A stretch of 64,000 bases of DNA from CBDANW01 sp965197825 (GCA_965197825.1 CBDANW010000003.1:124001-188000), one strand, 5' to 3'. Shown: positions 34,635 to 43,779, numbered from the stretch's first letter. Notes: a model not told the origin generated them from the letters alone. Numbers and translations are program-made.

Positions 34635-35630
34635 GTGAACGTCATGGAAAAGAGCAAGTTTCTCTCCTTCCTAAGGGAACACGACCAGGGGACCTGGACC
34701 AACGTCCTCGATCAGTTGGTGCCTTCCATCCATCCGGTCGATCGCGCCGCCACCCGGATTTGGTTCGGTTTCTGGCCGCTCGAGCTGCAAGACGCATTGG
34801 CCGAACCACCCGGGCGGAAGGAAATGATTCAGGCCATGGATCTGGAAGGCAAGTGGCAGCTCGAGGAGATCATCGACTCCGAAGTGGACTTCCTCTGTGG
34901 ATCCAAGTTCTGGGTGCCGGTCAAGAAAGCCGTGCTCGCTCACGCTGAGAGATACCAAAAGCCCGAGGGGAAGGATCTGGAGCAGCGAATCCGTGAGGTA
35001 GCCGGCGAAGTCGCGACGTCGGAAAAGATCGACGAGTCCGTCGTTTTGGGTATCACCGCGGTCGCGTTCATGGCGCTCCAACAGATCGGACCGGAGGCGC
35101 TAGCGAAGGTTGCCGACAAGCGGGTCGCACGTTCGTGGGGAACCGAGTCTCCCGACCAAGTCGTGAAGAGACGAGAGAAAAACCGTGGCGGCCTAATCAG
35201 TTTCCTCAAGGGACTCGGACAAAGCCATCGGGTCGTCTGGGATGAAAGTAAGGAAGACGGGGTCTTTATGGCGCGACATGGCCAAGATCTGGCGATGGCG
35301 GCGGCCACCGACACGCGGGACTACCGTGCCATGGACTACCGCTGTATCGAAGGGCCTATCCCCGTGGAATGCCGGGTCGCTTCTTGCGGCTACTGCTGGG
35401 TCGGCGTGATCGGCGGCCATCAGAATCTATCCGAGATTTCCGATTTCGAGAGTGAGCGACTCCGATATTTCGGCTACCATACGGTCAACCACTCCGATGA
35501 CCCCCGCCCCCTCATCCGCCTCGCCTGCCAGACCCAGTGCCTGGGGGACGTCACCCTGGTCACGCCGCCCTGGAATGGGGAGCTCGAACGCCGCCACCAC
35601 AAGTCGCGAGATGACTTGGGCACTGCCTGA
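34635..35630 (+). CDS. Protein with C-terminal [2Fe-2S] ferredoxin-like domain
   Basis: 331 residues if the GTG at 34635 is used; ATG at 34644 is an alternative three codons later. The first 180 residues are acidic and helical without a recognised family. The C-terminal part contains ECRVASCGYCWVGV (Cys-x4-Cys-x2-Cys) and a later Cys in LACQTQCLGDVTL, the ligand spacing of plant-type [2Fe-2S] ferredoxins. No reductase or flavin domain is attached or next to it. It could be an electron carrier or an Fe-S sensor; partner unknown. Confidence 0.65.
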   Translation: MNVMEKSKFLSFLREHDQGTWTNVLDQLVPSIHPVDRAATRIWFGFWPLELQDALAEPPGRKEMIQAMDLEGKWQLEEIIDSEVDFLCGSKFWVPVKKAVLAHAERYQKPEGKDLEQRIREVAGEVATSEKIDESVVLGITAVAFMALQQIGPEALAKVADKRVARSWGTESPDQVVKRREKNRGGLISFLKGLGQSHRVVWDESKEDGVFMARHGQDLAMAAATDTRDYRAMDYRCIEGPIPVECRVASCGYCWVGVIGGHQNLSEISDFESERLRYFGYHTVNHSDDPRPLIRLACQTQCLGDVTLVTPPWNGELERRHHKSRDDLGTA

Positions 35631-35692
35631 GGCATTCGCACGCTAGCTCTACGAGCCCAGGTGTACTAGAGTAGGACCACTCGGTCTACCCA

Positions 35693-36442
35693 ATGGCAGA
35701 AGAACCCAAGCTCGCTCTGTTTATCGATCTCGAGAACATCGCAATCGGCGTGCGCGACGCCAAGCTGAAGAGCTTCGAGATCTCGCGCGTTCTGGAGCGC
35801 TTGGTCGAAAAAGGCAAGATCATTGTCAAGAGGGCCTACGCCGACTGGAGTAGTTACCGAGACTTCAAGCGGCCTTTTCACGAGGCGGGCATCGAGCTCA
35901 TCGACATCCCGCAACGGCGCTACAGCGGCAAGAACAGCGCCGACATCAAGATGGTCGTCGACGCCATCGATCTCTCGTACTCCAAGGAGCACGTCAATTA
36001 TTTCGCGGTCGTCTCCGGCGACAGCGACTTCGTTCCTCTGGTGTCCAAGCTCAAAGAGAACGACAAGACCGTGATCGGCGTCGGCGTGAAGAACTCGACG
36101 TCCGATCTGTTGGCTTCGAATTGTGACGAGTTCATCTTCTACGACGACCTGGTCAAACAAGTCACCCGCGCCCCGCGCCGCATGGGGAAGCTCCCCAAGA
36201 AGAAGCAAGAGTGCTTCCAGCTCGTCCTGGATGCCATAGAGGCCCTGGAGCGAGAGAACAAAGAAGTTATCTGGAGCTCCATGGTGAAGCAGACCATTAA
36301 GCGCAAGCGCCCCTCGTTCAGCGAAAGCGCCTACGGCTACTCTCGATTCAACGAGCTTCTGGAGGACGCGGCGAAGGCTGAGCTCATCAAGATCAGCAAG
36401 GACGCAAAGAGCGGTTCCTACATTATTAGTGCGTCCGGCTGA
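35693..36442 (+). CDS. NYN-domain ribonuclease-like protein with OST-HTH/LOTUS domain
   Basis: 249 residues. The NYN domain (PIN-like fold, residues 1-155) keeps its acidic residues in LALFIDLENIAI, NSADIKMVVDAID and VVSGDSDFVPLV. The C-terminal part (residues 175-249) is an OST-HTH/LOTUS module (LVLDAIEALERENKEVIWSS to SYGYSRFNELLE-like segment), which binds RNA. The combination is common in bacteria (LabA/DUF88 group) and suggests RNA cleavage. It is monocistronic. Confidence 0.88.
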   Translation: MAEEPKLALFIDLENIAIGVRDAKLKSFEISRVLERLVEKGKIIVKRAYADWSSYRDFKRPFHEAGIELIDIPQRRYSGKNSADIKMVVDAIDLSYSKEHVNYFAVVSGDSDFVPLVSKLKENDKTVIGVGVKNSTSDLLASNCDEFIFYDDLVKQVTRAPRRMGKLPKKKQECFQLVLDAIEALERENKEVIWSSMVKQTIKRKRPSFSESAYGYSRFNELLEDAAKAELIKISKDAKSGSYIISASG

Positions 36443-36667
36443 TTGCCGTCCACGACCCGCCAGGCGGGCTCATGAGAAACGAGCCAGCCTGCGCGACCGC
36501 CGGCCGCAGCGACGCCTGTCGAGCGCAGGCCAGGGCCGACCGAGGAGTGAGGCCCGCAGTAAGATGACTCGACGAGCCCGGCGCAGCCGTCAGCCTATGC
36601 GCCGTTCATGTTGGCCGCCAAATGACGTGGTTGCCCAACGGGACCGAGCCAGGCGGCGGTTGCCCCC

Positions 36668-38257
36668 GTGACCAACGTTGTCAAACCGCCCTGCGATGAA
36701 GGCGTCATCCGATCGGCCACGGATCACGCGCCCTGTGTCCCAGCGACCGGATTCTGGGTGCTGGCGGCCACCATCCTTGGATCCAGCATGGTGTTCATCG
36801 ACGGAACCGTCGTCAGCGTAGCCTTGCCGATTCTCCAAACGGATCTGGGTGCGACGGTCTCCGAGCTTCAGTGGATCGTAGAGTCCTACGCGCTCTTTCT
36901 CGCCGCCCTCCTTCTCATCGGTGGATCGTTGGGAGATCACTTCGGCCGTCGTAGGGTGTTTGCCATCGGTGTCGCCACGTTCGCGGCGGCTTCCATGTGG
37001 TGCGGACTTGCCTCGACGGCGCGCGAGCTCATCATCGCGCGCGCGGCGCAAGGTGTCGGCGCCGCTCTGCTGGTGCCTGGCAGTTTGGCCATCATCAGCG
37101 CGTCGTTCAGTGAAGAGCAACGCGGCCGTGCCATCGGCACCTGGTCGGGTTTCACCGCCATCACCGCCGCCCTGGGTCCAGTACTGGGCGGATGGCTGGT
37201 CGAGAACCACTCGTGGCGCTGGGTCTTCTATATCAATGCCCCGATCGCGGTCGCGGTACTCGTGATTCTTTTCTGGCGCGTGTCAGAAAGCCGGGACGAG
37301 GAAGCGTCGGACTCGCTCGATTGGGCGGGCGCTTCGCTTGTCACCTTCGGTTTGGGAGCAGTGGTCTTCGGCTTGATCGAGTCTGCCAACCTCGGGATCG
37401 GGCACGTGGCGGTGATGGCCGGGCTCGTGCTGGGTACGGTATCGTTGCTCGGATTTTTGATCGTGGAAGCAATGAGCAAGGCTCCGATGATGCCACTTCG
37501 TCTTTTTCGCTCGCGGACTTTCAGCGGGGCGAACATCCTCACGTTGTTTCTGTATTCTGCGTTGAGCGGACCCCTGTTCTTTCTCCCCTTCAATCTGATT
37601 CAGGTGCAGGGTTACTCGGCCACCGCGGCGGGTGGCGCTTTCTTGCCTCTCATCCTGATCATTTTCTTGCTTTCCCGATGGGCTGGTGGGCTAGTGGATC
37701 GCTTCGGTCCCAAGCTGCCGCTCATCGTAGGACCGACCATCGCTGCGATGGGCTATACGCTGTTTACCCGTCCGGGTGTGGGAGGCTCGTACTGGGTGAC
37801 CTTCTTCCCCGCCATCGTCGTGCTCGGGTTGGGAATGGCTATCTGCGTGGCGCCTCTGACCACGGCGGTCATGGGCGCGGTGGACTCTCGGCATGCCGGT
37901 CTCGCGTCGGGCATCAATAATTCCATGTCTCGGACCGCGGGATTGGTCTCGGTGGCGGTGATGGGCATCCTGGTAGTGGGTGCCTTCAACGCGGAGCTCG
38001 ACCGCCACTTGGAGGAGATCGCTCTGGTGCAGGAGGCATATAGTGCTCTCGAAGAGCAGCGGGTGATGCTGGCCGCAGCACAGAGTCCCGAGGGCCTCGG
38101 AAGCGAGACGACCGCCCGAATCGAAAGGGCCATCGACGAGGCGTTCGTCTTCGGGTTCCGCCGCATCATGTTCGTGGCTTCCGGACTGGCCCTTGCCAGT
38201 GCGCTCACTGCACTAGTCTTCATCGAGGGACGCTCGATCGGTCGCACGGCTTCTTAG
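36668..38257 (+). CDS. MFS transporter, DHA2 (EmrB/QacA) family
   Basis: 529 residues with about 14 membrane helices, the DHA2 size. Family signatures are FIDGTVVSVALPILQTDLG in TM1, GDHFGRRRVF after TM2, ARAAQGVGAALLVPGSLAII in TM4 and GPVLGGWLVE in TM5 (motif C). Such pumps export drugs or toxic organics using the proton gradient. Start is GTG 36668, with an Ala/Pro-rich leader of about 20 residues. It converges with the APC permease gene and overlaps it by 45 bp. No regulator gene is adjacent. Confidence 0.9.
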   Translation: MTNVVKPPCDEGVIRSATDHAPCVPATGFWVLAATILGSSMVFIDGTVVSVALPILQTDLGATVSELQWIVESYALFLAALLLIGGSLGDHFGRRRVFAIGVATFAAASMWCGLASTARELIIARAAQGVGAALLVPGSLAIISASFSEEQRGRAIGTWSGFTAITAALGPVLGGWLVENHSWRWVFYINAPIAVAVLVILFWRVSESRDEEASDSLDWAGASLVTFGLGAVVFGLIESANLGIGHVAVMAGLVLGTVSLLGFLIVEAMSKAPMMPLRLFRSRTFSGANILTLFLYSALSGPLFFLPFNLIQVQGYSATAAGGAFLPLILIIFLLSRWAGGLVDRFGPKLPLIVGPTIAAMGYTLFTRPGVGGSYWVTFFPAIVVLGLGMAICVAPLTTAVMGAVDSRHAGLASGINNSMSRTAGLVSVAVMGILVVGAFNAELDRHLEEIALVQEAYSALEEQRVMLAAAQSPEGLGSETTARIERAIDEAFVFGFRRIMFVASGLALASALTALVFIEGRSIGRTAS

Positions 38258-39538
38258 ATGTCTCGAGATGCCATGCCACGCGAGCCCGATCCCGAGAACC
38301 GAGAGCCCCGTTAGCCAGACCGAACGCTCCACCCAAAAGGCGAGAAAGAGGCAGGCGCCGAGCCCAGCCCAGGCATAGGTGCGTGAGAAGAGGCGCTCCT
38401 TCGGTGGCAGAGCGAGCGCGGCGAGATTCGTGATGGCGTAGTAGGTGAGGACGGTGAAGGCGCTGAACGACCACGTTGTCTTCACGTTCCCGATGGCGGT
38501 GAGAGCGGTGACCAGAATACCGATGACGATCACCGCCACATAGGGTGTCGTGGCGGACGCGTTCAGCTTGGCCGTCGCCCCCGGCATGTCGCCGCGGCGC
38601 CCCATCGCCAGTAGTACACGCGACAGGCCGAGTATGAGGTTCAAGAGCACACCCAGCATGGCAGTCATCGCGCCCACCGCAACCGCGAAAGCAACGCCCG
38701 GCACGCGAAAGCTTTCGGAGACGACTTCGAGCGGAGCCGCCTCGCCGAGTGTCGCTGCTGCGAGCGCGTCCGCTCCGGCTGCGCCCACCGCGACGATCCC
38801 CACCGCCACGTACAGCGATGCCGATAGGATGAGCGTCACGATGATCGCGCGGGGGATTGTGTGACGAGGATCGCGAACCTCTTCGCCTAAAGTCGCGACC
38901 CGTCCGTACCCCGTGAAGGCTACAAACATAAGGGCGGAGGCCTCGAAGAAACCGGGCCAACCCGTTTCATAGGGCCAGAAGGGCAGAAGCTGCGCTCCAC
39001 CGGTTCTAACGAGATGCGAGACGCCGAACAGAACGAAAAGGCCGAGCGCGAGCCACGTCACGGAGACGATGAACACGTTGGTCCAATTCGCTCGACGGAT
39101 ACCGCTCGAGACGACGACAGTCAGGATGAGCGTTGTCGCCACGGCGACAGGCACCAACCCCGCGGCATCTGCACCGAGAGCGTGGAGGAGGTAACCGGAA
39201 AAGCCGAGGGCCGCCGTCGCGGCGGAGGCCGACTTGGCGCACAAAAACATCCATCCCGCCGAGAACCCGAGCCACGGTCTCAGAAAGTGATAGCCGTACT
39301 CGTAGGTGCCTCCGCTGACCGGATGGCTTGCCGCGAGCTGCGCGCTCGACAAGGCGTTGCACGTCGCGACGAGAGCCGCCAAAGGGATTGCCAGTATCAC
39401 CGAAGCTCCCGTCACGCCCGCGGCGATCCCGATGCTGACGAAGACACCGGTACCCACGATGGAACCGAGCCCCAACATCACGGCGGAGGCGACGCCTAGC
39501 TCCCGGCGGAGTTCTCTCGGGTTCGATTGCGTGTTCAT
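38213..39538 (-). CDS. APC-family amino acid permease
   Basis: 441 residues from the ATG at 39538. The N-terminus has the APC motif GLGSIVGTGVFVSIGIAAG (broken TM1) followed by PVSGGTYEYGYHFLRPWLGF. About 12 hydrophobic helices follow, including FVAFTGYGRVATLGEEVRDP in TM6, a conserved loop of this family. The protein likely imports an amino acid or related cation; the substrate cannot be predicted. It ends inside the convergent MFS gene. Confidence 0.9.
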   Translation of the reverse strand: MNTQSNPRELRRELGVASAVMLGLGSIVGTGVFVSIGIAAGVTGASVILAIPLAALVATCNALSSAQLAASHPVSGGTYEYGYHFLRPWLGFSAGWMFLCAKSASAATAALGFSGYLLHALGADAAGLVPVAVATTLILTVVVSSGIRRANWTNVFIVSVTWLALGLFVLFGVSHLVRTGGAQLLPFWPYETGWPGFFEASALMFVAFTGYGRVATLGEEVRDPRHTIPRAIIVTLILSASLYVAVGIVAVGAAGADALAAATLGEAAPLEVVSESFRVPGVAFAVAVGAMTAMLGVLLNLILGLSRVLLAMGRRGDMPGATAKLNASATTPYVAVIVIGILVTALTAIGNVKTTWSFSAFTVLTYYAITNLAALALPPKERLFSRTYAWAGLGACLFLAFWVERSVWLTGLSVLGIGLAWHGISRHLRSRATDRASLDED

Positions 39539-39572
39539 GGCCGGCGGAAAAAAGGACGGCGCCCTACGCTGT

Positions 39573-40154
39573 TCAGATCCAGCCGTAAGGGATCGTGCTC
39601 TTGTACACGCGCCACGAGAAAACCATGGCGAAGATGACAAGCAAGCCGGTCAGCAGAGCGGGGAAACGACCGAAGACTTGAAGGCCGAGCGAGACTAGGA
39701 CGATGACGAAGAACAAGCACAGGGCGGCCAGTTTCTTTCGGCGACCGCGCCACGGTTTGAGCTCCGCGGCAATCATGGCTGGAATCTCCTTGCCATCGAC
39801 TCGCGCGAGCAGAGCTTCGATGCGCGGCTGGATCCCGAAATGAACGTACGAGAGTAGGGCGGTCAGGGTGAGCAGCAAAATGAGCTTGGCTAGTAGGATT
39901 CCATTGGTAAACATCTCCGTTAGGGGCCGTGCGGGCAGAACGACAAGGAGGACGCCGGTGACGAGTGCCGTTGCCTGAAACACGAAGCAACGAACGGCAT
40001 TGGACTTGATTAGGTTCTCGAAATATCTGTCCACCGCGTAGGGGGCCGCACCGAAGCTCAATCGTTCGTTCACGACAATCAGGTTGTAGAGCGGTGCGGA
40101 CATGAAGACGACTGCCAGGACGTGTAGGAACTTGGCCGCAGCGTACGCGTTCAT
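39573..40154 (-). CDS. Integral membrane protein, DUF2269/CopD-like
   Basis: 193 residues from the ATG at 40154. It has about five membrane helices: residues 5-25 (AAAKFLHVLAVVFMSAPLYN), 52-75, 83-105, 140-160 and 165-180. The His in the first helix and the fold outline resemble DUF2269/CopD-type proteins, but identity is weak. It lies 34 bp upstream of the APC permease on the same strand, so the two may be cotranscribed. Function unknown. Confidence 0.65.
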   Translation of the reverse strand: MNAYAAAKFLHVLAVVFMSAPLYNLIVVNERLSFGAAPYAVDRYFENLIKSNAVRCFVFQATALVTGVLLVVLPARPLTEMFTNGILLAKLILLLTLTALLSYVHFGIQPRIEALLARVDGKEIPAMIAAELKPWRGRRKKLAALCLFFVIVLVSLGLQVFGRFPALLTGLLVIFAMVFSWRVYKSTIPYGWI

Positions 40155-40254
40155 TGGCTCAGAACCTTCTTGCGACTCTACTTTAGAAGCAGAAGCACGA
40201 CGATGGCAACCGCAAGGCCGCGGGCCACGGGCCGCGCCCTTTTGCGTTACACTA

Positions 40255-40286
40255 TTACAAAGGGGCTTATATCCATGACTAGACAC
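40255..40286 (+). repeat. Inverted repeat flanking a small membrane gene, left arm
   Basis: The core AGGGGCTTATATCCATGACT pairs with the right arm at 40684-40714, with 17 of 19 positions identical in the central block and weaker similarity beyond it. The arms lie on both sides of the 121-residue gene. Confidence 0.7.
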
Positions 40287-40312
40287 GACAGAAGAATAGG
40301 AGAAGATGAAAT

Positions 40313-40678
40313 ATGCGGTCACTAAAAGGATGCTTCATGCTCGCCGTAGCTTTCGTTTTGACACTCAACAACTTCTTCTACGCCGTCAATCCCGCTGCGG
40401 CCAAGCCCATATTCGATTGGATCGACCCTTTCGCAGTCGTCGCCCTCGTACTCGTTTTCATCGAGAAAATCCTCGGTTCGATGCGGGGCGAAACCGAATG
40501 GCCTCGGCTCGTGGTGACGGTCCTGGTGGGGGCGCTGGTTCATTTATACGCCTACAATTACCTGGCGAAGATGGCGGGCAGTGGACTGGAGAGCGGGACC
40601 TTGTGGCTGGTTATGGTGCCGTTTGCGGTCTCCTTGCTCATCTATGAGGGCTTTTTTCTGATTCGTGAATCCCAATAG
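40313..40678 (+). CDS. Small integral membrane protein between inverted repeats
   Basis: 121 residues with about four membrane helices (7-25, 40-56, 66-84, 96-115) and a short signal-like start. Polar residues are few. No family recognised. It is bounded on both sides by a 30-bp inverted repeat, which suggests a mobile or invertible unit, although no recombinase is encoded. Function unknown. Confidence 0.7.
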   Translation: MRSLKGCFMLAVAFVLTLNNFFYAVNPAAAKPIFDWIDPFAVVALVLVFIEKILGSMRGETEWPRLVVTVLVGALVHLYAYNYLAKMAGSGLESGTLWLVMVPFAVSLLIYEGFFLIRESQ

Positions 40679-40683
40679 GGGCT

Positions 40684-40714
40684 TGTCGAGCCATGTATAT
40701 AAGCCCCATTACAA
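40684..40714 (-). repeat. Inverted repeat flanking a small membrane gene, right arm
   Basis: Read on the minus strand, TGGGGCTTATATACATGGCT matches the left arm AGGGGCTTATATCCATGACT. It ends immediately before the ankyrin gene start codon at 40715, so the repeat overlaps that gene's ribosome-binding region. Confidence 0.7.
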
Positions 40715-41395
40715 ATGTCCCACAAGAGGTCGCTGGGTTGGTGCGCGATCCTGGCGGGTCTAACGCTCTTGCTCTCCACCTGCCGCTGGGGGGATCCCAA
40801 TCAAGCGCTCATAGAGGCTGCTAACGAGGCGGACGGCGCCGAGATCCGCGATCTCGTCGAGGACGGCGCCGATCCCAACTTCCGGGACGAAGAGGGCGCA
40901 ACGGCCCTCATGCTGTCGATTGTTTCCGGTACCGAGGAAGGCGTTCGAGCGTTGCTAGAAGGCGGTGCCGATCCAAATTTGACTCTCGAGAACGGCTCGA
41001 CCGCGGTGCACATGGCGACGGCCACCGGACAGACCGCTCTCCTGCGCATCATTCTCGAGCACGGGGGCGATCCCAACATCGAGGCCGAGACCGGCATGAC
41101 CCCTGTGATGATGGCTTCGATGTGGTCCCGCGCCGACACGGTCACCGCCTTGGCCGAGGCCGGGGCCGATCTCGACACCCGCAACGATGAAGACCAGACG
41201 GCACTCATGATCGCGGTGACGGAGAAGCGCGCCGAGATCGTGCGCGCGTTGCTCGACTCCGGCGCCAACCCAAGGTTGGCTAGGCGAGGTATCACGCCTC
41301 TGATGATGGCTCAACAAGAGAGCACCGGGGATATCGAGCTCATGATCCGTGACGCGATGGGATTGAACCAGAGGAGCCAGCGAAGACGATTCTAG
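40715..41395 (+). CDS. Exported ankyrin-repeat protein
   Basis: 226 residues. An N-terminal signal or lipoprotein-like segment (WCAILAGLTLLLSTCRWG, with Cys at about residue 23) predicts export. About five ankyrin repeats follow, each with the A-x-x-G-x-x-x-x-V/I-R-x-L-L/V-x-x-G-A-D-P/L-N/D pattern, for example IRDLVEDGADPNFRD, VRALLEGGADPN and VRALLDSGANP. Ankyrin repeats mediate protein binding. The start codon abuts the right inverted-repeat arm. Partner unknown. Confidence 0.85.
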   Translation: MSHKRSLGWCAILAGLTLLLSTCRWGDPNQALIEAANEADGAEIRDLVEDGADPNFRDEEGATALMLSIVSGTEEGVRALLEGGADPNLTLENGSTAVHMATATGQTALLRIILEHGGDPNIEAETGMTPVMMASMWSRADTVTALAEAGADLDTRNDEDQTALMIAVTEKRAEIVRALLDSGANPRLARRGITPLMMAQQESTGDIELMIRDAMGLNQRSQRRRF

Positions 41396-41525
41396 AGCAA
41401 GACGCTCAGCGGGCCCGCACTCGCCTGTTGGCCGCCTCTTTGGGCCGTCAAGTTACGTGGTTGCTCTGTAACTCCTCGCCGTGCCCCACTGGAGCGGGTT
41501 GGAACGTCGCGATTCGGAGGAGAAG

Positions 41526-43043
41526 CTACACAGCGGAGTTGTCGCGTAGGGCGTCGGGGAGTAACACGGTTCCTGGCTGGTTGATGGCGGCGTAGGCCGC
41601 TTCGAGCATGTAGGCCCTGGGGTCGACGTTCTGAAGCTTCGCGGTCTCGCACAGGGTGTAGAACAGCGCTGCGACGTCGGTTCCGCGTTTCGATCGACTG
41701 CCGTAGTGATTTTTGCGACCGACGACAGGTTCCCTCAGGGCGCGCTCGGCGTGATTGTTGTCAAGCCAGACGAGAGGGTTTTCGGCGAACAGCGTGAGTG
41801 TCTCCCATCTCTCCAGCATGTAGCGGACCGCCTTGCCGAAGTCGCTTCGCGGCAATCTTCTTTGGCTCTCGCCCCATTGCCGAATCGCTTTCAAGATCCG
41901 CTGCGAACGTTGCTTGCGTAAACGAAGTCTCAGTTTCTGAGCTTTTTCATCGCCGGGAAACGGACCCGGGACCTCGCGTTCGACTTCGTACAGCTCTCCG
42001 ATCAAACGAAGCACTTCGGAGCAAGCTTGCGGGTAGTGCTCGCTGGCTTCGTCGAACTTTCTTTTCACGTGCGCCCAGCAGTGGGCGAGACGAAACTGTG
42101 GACCGGCACGAGCCGCGTAGCCGTCTGGACCGGCACGAGCTAGCACCTCGTACACCGCGTAGCCGTCCACAACCGCGATGCCGGAGTAGGTCCCCAGCAC
42201 CTTTTGGCCATCTTCCGTCGATTTCGTCGGCAGCATTCGGTAGTACGCGATGTCCGGACTCGAAACGCCCCACACCGTGCCCGCCGACTTCTTCATCGAG
42301 CCCATCAGAGGCCACCGCGTTTCGTCGGCGTGGATGACGGGTGACTCCAAAACCTTCTCTCCCAGAGCGTCGTACACCGGATTCAGATGACGTGCCAGTA
42401 CGTTCAGCTGGTCCCACAGCGTCTGGCTGTCGATATCTAGCCCTTCGCGGCGCATCATCCGAACCTGGCGCTCGAGAGGCATATGGTCCAGGTACTTGCT
42501 GATGGCCACTTCGGTCGCGAACTCCACCGAGTAGCGGCCTCCGGGCTGAAGCTTCGTCGCCGCCGGTGCGGTGACGACGTTCGCGTTACATCGGCAGCGG
42601 TACTTTTTCCGCAAATGCCGTTCGATGACGAAGCTCCGCTTCACCACCGTCACCACTTCCGATTCCTCGTATTGACCCGCCATCTCGCCCATCTCGCCGT
42701 CGCACACCGAGCACTTTTTCTCTGTCTCGGCGAGTCCGATTACTTTGTCGACCACGGGAAGATGAGGCTGTTCGCGCGGGCCGTGCCCTTTCTTCTTGTT
42801 CTTTTTAGCCTTCGTTTTCTTCCGGGTCCGCTTTTCGTCGATGCGGAAAATGCTCTCTCGCTTTTCCTGTAGTTGCTTGAGAACCGACAGTTCAAGTTGC
42901 TCCGTTTCCGGCACACCATGGAGTCTCGCCAGTTCCACTCGCAGACGAACGTTTTCATTGACGAGGCGCTGGTTCTCGTTATCAACGAGGAGAGCTATCT
43001 GGCGGAGTGTTTCGAGGTCGTGTTCGTTTTTTATGCGAACCAC
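41526..43043 (-). CDS. tnpC: IS66-family transposase TnpC
   Basis: 505 residues. An N-terminal coiled coil (VDNENQRLVNENVRLRVELA) and zinc finger (CSVCDGEM, then CRCN) are followed by the IS66 DDE core: VIHADETRWPL (Asp), VVDGYAVYEVL (Asp) and NNHAERALREPVVGRKN (Glu). Residues about 305-315 contain a 9-residue in-frame insertion (DGYAARAGP) created by a partial 27-bp duplication, just before QFRLAHCWAHVKRKF. All catalytic motifs are intact. Confidence 0.95.
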   Translation of the reverse strand: MVRIKNEHDLETLRQIALLVDNENQRLVNENVRLRVELARLHGVPETEQLELSVLKQLQEKRESIFRIDEKRTRKKTKAKKNKKKGHGPREQPHLPVVDKVIGLAETEKKCSVCDGEMGEMAGQYEESEVVTVVKRSFVIERHLRKKYRCRCNANVVTAPAATKLQPGGRYSVEFATEVAISKYLDHMPLERQVRMMRREGLDIDSQTLWDQLNVLARHLNPVYDALGEKVLESPVIHADETRWPLMGSMKKSAGTVWGVSSPDIAYYRMLPTKSTEDGQKVLGTYSGIAVVDGYAVYEVLARAGPDGYAARAGPQFRLAHCWAHVKRKFDEASEHYPQACSEVLRLIGELYEVEREVPGPFPGDEKAQKLRLRLRKQRSQRILKAIRQWGESQRRLPRSDFGKAVRYMLERWETLTLFAENPLVWLDNNHAERALREPVVGRKNHYGSRSKRGTDVAALFYTLCETAKLQNVDPRAYMLEAAYAAINQPGTVLLPDALRDNSAV

Positions 43044-43057
43044 GGAATACGATTAGA

Positions 43058-43438
43058 TCATAGAGACGATCTCACGGCAAGTGAAAAATGCTTCATTTCA
43101 GGAGGTGACAAAGATATTTTTCCGACCAACCGGCTCCCCTCCAGAAACAACGACAACTCTGTCGTCGTCAGTCGCACTGGCTCGCCGTCACCGCTGGACC
43201 ACAGGCATGCGAACTTTCCCTTTTCGAGACGTTTCGCGTAGACGCACAGTCCGGTCCCGTCCCAGTGCAGAACTTTCGCGCGGATTCGGTTGCGGCTGAC
43301 GAACAAGTACAGCTCACCGCTCAGCGGGTCACGACCAAGCTCGTTCATCACCAGCGCCGACAGACCGTCAAAGCCCTTGCGGAGATCCGCCGGCGCCGCG
43401 TACGCCCACGCCGACACCCGACGGCTATTCCACTTCAT
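43058..43438 (-). CDS. tnpB: IS66 accessory protein TnpB
   Basis: 126 residues matching IS66 Orf2: AYAAPADLRKGFDGLSALV, LYLFVSRNRIRAKVLHWDG and a LCVYAKRLEKGKF motif. It is required for IS66 transposition; the mechanism is not known. Its start overlaps the tnpA stop (ATGA), indicating coupling. Confidence 0.95.
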   Translation of the reverse strand: MKWNSRRVSAWAYAAPADLRKGFDGLSALVMNELGRDPLSGELYLFVSRNRIRAKVLHWDGTGLCVYAKRLEKGKFACLWSSGDGEPVRLTTTELSLFLEGSRLVGKISLSPPEMKHFSLAVRSSL

Positions 43439-43779
43439 CCCAGCTGCTCAACAAGCCGCAGCAGCCGCTGTTCCGACAGACCCTCGATTCGATACCCTCG
43501 CGGGGTTACCAGCGTAATCTCCGTGCGTTTTTCCGATTCCACGACTTCGACACGCCGAACGATACCCCTCATAGCCTCCTCTCGATTCCATCGAGATAGA
43601 CTCCAGCCACTCACCCCGAGCCCCCTCGCGACACCCTCAAGGCTCGCGCCCTGATCCTTCATCTGATTCAGATACAGCACCGCTTCGCGACGTTGTTCCC
43701 GCGAGTAACGCCGCCCTCGACCTGTGCGGCCACGATTTTCTTCACGTGCTCGCCTACGAAATGCTGTCCTCGCTTCCAT
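43435..43779 (-). CDS. tnpA: IS66 accessory protein TnpA (helix-turn-helix)
   Basis: 114 residues. The central part RYSREQRREAVLYLNQMKDQ to LGVSGWSLSRWNRE is an HTH of the IS66 Orf1/TnpA type. The C-terminal region (RTEITLVTPRGYRIEGLSE) is the usual beta-rich tail of this protein. First gene of the tnpABC operon on the minus strand. Confidence 0.9.
   Translation of the reverse strand: MEARTAFRRRAREENRGRTGRGRRYSREQRREAVLYLNQMKDQGASLEGVARGLGVSGWSLSRWNREEAMRGIVRRVEVVESEKRTEITLVTPRGYRIEGLSEQRLLRLVEQLG

Noticed and set aside
36600..36665. Integron attC-like sites
   Set aside because: GTT-starting motifs near AAC ends were checked but the R-box consensus GTTRRRY and its complement are not both present, and no integrase gene was seen.
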